From Zavarzinella sp. (GTDB lineage: Bacteria > Planctomycetota > Planctomycetia > Gemmatales > Gemmataceae), in assembly GCA_041399155.1 (NCBI GenBank), contig JAWKTI010000001.1, forward strand, positions 1,984,001 to 2,048,000: a stretch of DNA of 64,000 bases. The letters run 5' to 3'. Shown in pieces: positions 63,159 through 64,000 of this stretch. Both the position numbers and the translations under genes were made by a program. Within the stretch, counting starts at the first letter, position 1, and each line of letters opens with the position of its first letter. The notes beneath the pieces were generated by a model, which ran no database searches, was not told the DNA's origin, and worked only from the letters and a program-made list of their open reading frames with translations.

Positions 63159-64000
63159 ATGTTGCAAGTTCGTGCACTCGTCAGTTCGACGCACCACGTA
63201 TGTGTGCGTTATCGGCTGGAAGCATTCCGTGCTGCCTGGCAGGAACAAGGGTGCAAACTGGTATTTGAAGAACTACCAACGAATCGTTTTTCCCGATTCC
63301 GTTCTCTGTACTCTCAACGTCACGAAGAAATCACTTTGTTGCAACGGAAAACCATCAGTTGCTATGAAACCGACCTGTTGGCGGATCGTGCTCATCGCTT
63401 CATTTATGACTTTGATGACGCAGTCTGGCTACGCGACTCTTATTCAAACAAAGGATTGTATTCAAGTAAGCAAATGGCAAGATTTCGCAGGATAGTCCGG
63501 GCAGCAGACACCGTTGTCGCCGGCAATCAATTTTTATTGGAACAGGCACTAGACATGGGTGCAAAACGGGCCCGCTTGATTCCAACTTGTGTCGATCCTT
63601 ATTTGTATCCATTGGCTGAGCATTCCGAATGGAACCGAGATCTGGTCTGGATTGGGTCTTCAAGCACGCTGAAAGGCATTCAGATGTTTGGCAGAATATT
63701 AGACCAGATCCATCTGGCACTACCCAAAACCCGTTTACGCTCCATTTGCGACCACCACCCCCGGCTGGAAAGAATGCCCGTTGTGGAAATCCCATGGAAA
63801 GAAGAGACGGAAGCTCATGAGATCGCCAAAGGTGCAATCGGAATCAGTTGGCTGCCTGAAGACGATTGGAGCCGTGGCAAATGTGGTTTGAAAATCCTGC
63901 AGTACATGGCTGCAGGCTTGCCAGTTGTCACGAATGATATTGGTGTCCACCGCGAAATGGTTCATGATGGTCTGAATGGATTTTTGGTGAAAACGCCCGC
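63159..64000 (+). CDS. Glycosyltransferase (GT4-like), 3' truncated by window edge
   Basis: The plus-strand frame from ATG 63159 (AGAGG 6 bases upstream) stays open to the window end, about 280 codons. It reads MLQVRALVSSTHHVCVRYR, then FIYDFDDAVWLRDSY (a DFDDAVW motif common in family-4 enzymes), VVAGNQFLLEQALDMGAKRA, RLIPTCVDPYLY, LVWIGSSSTLKGIQ, and the C-terminal donor-binding ISWLPEDDWSRGKCGLKILQ, YMAAGLPVVTNDIGVHREMV. GT-B fold, retaining-type sugar transfer to a lipid or protein acceptor; sugar unknown. It follows smpB by 33 bases. Confidence 0.85.
   Translation, partial: MLQVRALVSSTHHVCVRYRLEAFRAAWQEQGCKLVFEELPTNRFSRFRSLYSQRHEEITLLQRKTISCYETDLLADRAHRFIYDFDDAVWLRDSYSNKGLYSSKQMARFRRIVRAADTVVAGNQFLLEQALDMGAKRARLIPTCVDPYLYPLAEHSEWNRDLVWIGSSSTLKGIQMFGRILDQIHLALPKTRLRSICDHHPRLERMPVVEIPWKEETEAHEIAKGAIGISWLPEDDWSRGKCGLKILQYMAAGLPVVTNDIGVHREMVHDGLNGFLVKTP

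Noticed and set aside
63145..63495. Frame 63145-63495 as a separate 116-residue protein
   Set aside because: It is an out-of-frame shadow of the glycosyltransferase starting at 63159, which has motif-rich sequence.
1..64000. CRISPR arrays, insertion sequences, prophage or tRNA/rRNA genes
   Set aside because: I searched by eye for regularly spaced repeats, transposase motifs, terminal inverted repeats and tRNA T-arms and found none beyond the items listed.

Overview
This is bacterial chromosomal DNA from a planctomycete, most likely a Gemmata-type lineage; the phylum is a firm inference and the family is not. The evidence is the density of gene families that are largely confined to Planctomycetota and relatives. 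These are three PSCyt1/DUF1549/DUF1553 or DUF1592-type haem-motif proteins with their DUF1501/DUF1552 partners, a second DUF1592-DUF1552 pair, a PVC-type haem-binding propeller protein, a zinc-ribbon Ser/Thr kinase with a multi-pass tail, and several secreted proteins of planctomycete-only type. By eye base composition is close to half GC. I see no phage, insertion sequence, CRISPR array, rRNA or tRNA, so this looks like ordinary core genome with mixed housekeeping and surface/secreted functions.

Layout. 0-12 kb: the tail of a prenyltransferase-repeat protein, a secreted DUF1223-like protein, a minus-strand run (a DUF1549/DUF1553 cytochrome-like giant, a secreted propeller, a planctomycete-specific protein), then nadE facing a Tat-type DUF1501 protein. 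12-20 kb: a membrane Ser/Thr kinase, a two-gene ABC exporter, an enolase-superfamily enzyme, and a two-gene metal-uptake unit (NikK-like DUF4198 protein plus CbiM). 20-25 kb: a minus-strand arginine operon argB-argD-argF-rph with an ECF sigma gene upstream. 25-29 kb: a frameshifted PSCyt/PSD1 gene, a small lipoprotein, an HU-type protein with a clear sigma70-like promoter, and trpF. 29-33 kb: a cytochrome c maturation operon (lipoprotein, ResB, CcsA/ResC). 33-38 kb: the first DUF1592+DUF1552 cassette. 38-44 kb: purE-purK, an undecaprenyl-phosphate sugar transferase, and a PVC-type cytochrome/propeller protein. 44-52 kb: a secreted propeller, a metallophosphoesterase, gnd, and the second DUF1592+DUF1552 cassette. 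52-56 kb: hemW overlapping a short SecA-like ATPase, then a glutamine-amidotransferase-like protein that lacks its catalytic cysteine. 56-64 kb: an FMN reductase, ppk1, a DUF2760 protein, hisG, a MarR regulator divergent from ilvC, smpB, and the start of a glycosyltransferase.

How the parts fit. Several secreted proteins carry CxxCH or CX4CH motifs, and the window also encodes System II cytochrome c maturation (ResB/CcsA) and HemW, so haem delivery and candidate haem proteins occur together. Biosynthesis is represented by scattered units (arg, trpF, purEK, hisG, ilvC, nadE), with pathways split across the genome as is usual in this phylum.

Most interesting points: a 15-bp-period array of AAGATACTT units covering overlapping divergent promoters between marR and ilvC; a SecA-like ATPase that stops where the helical scaffold begins; a C26-type amidotransferase with Cys replaced by Gly; a DUF1223-like protein without its Cys motif; a CbiM whose metal-binding N-terminus is buried behind eight extra residues; and a single frameshift in a PSD1-type gene. 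None of these amounts to a proven new system. The ilvC array is the best structured unexplained signal.
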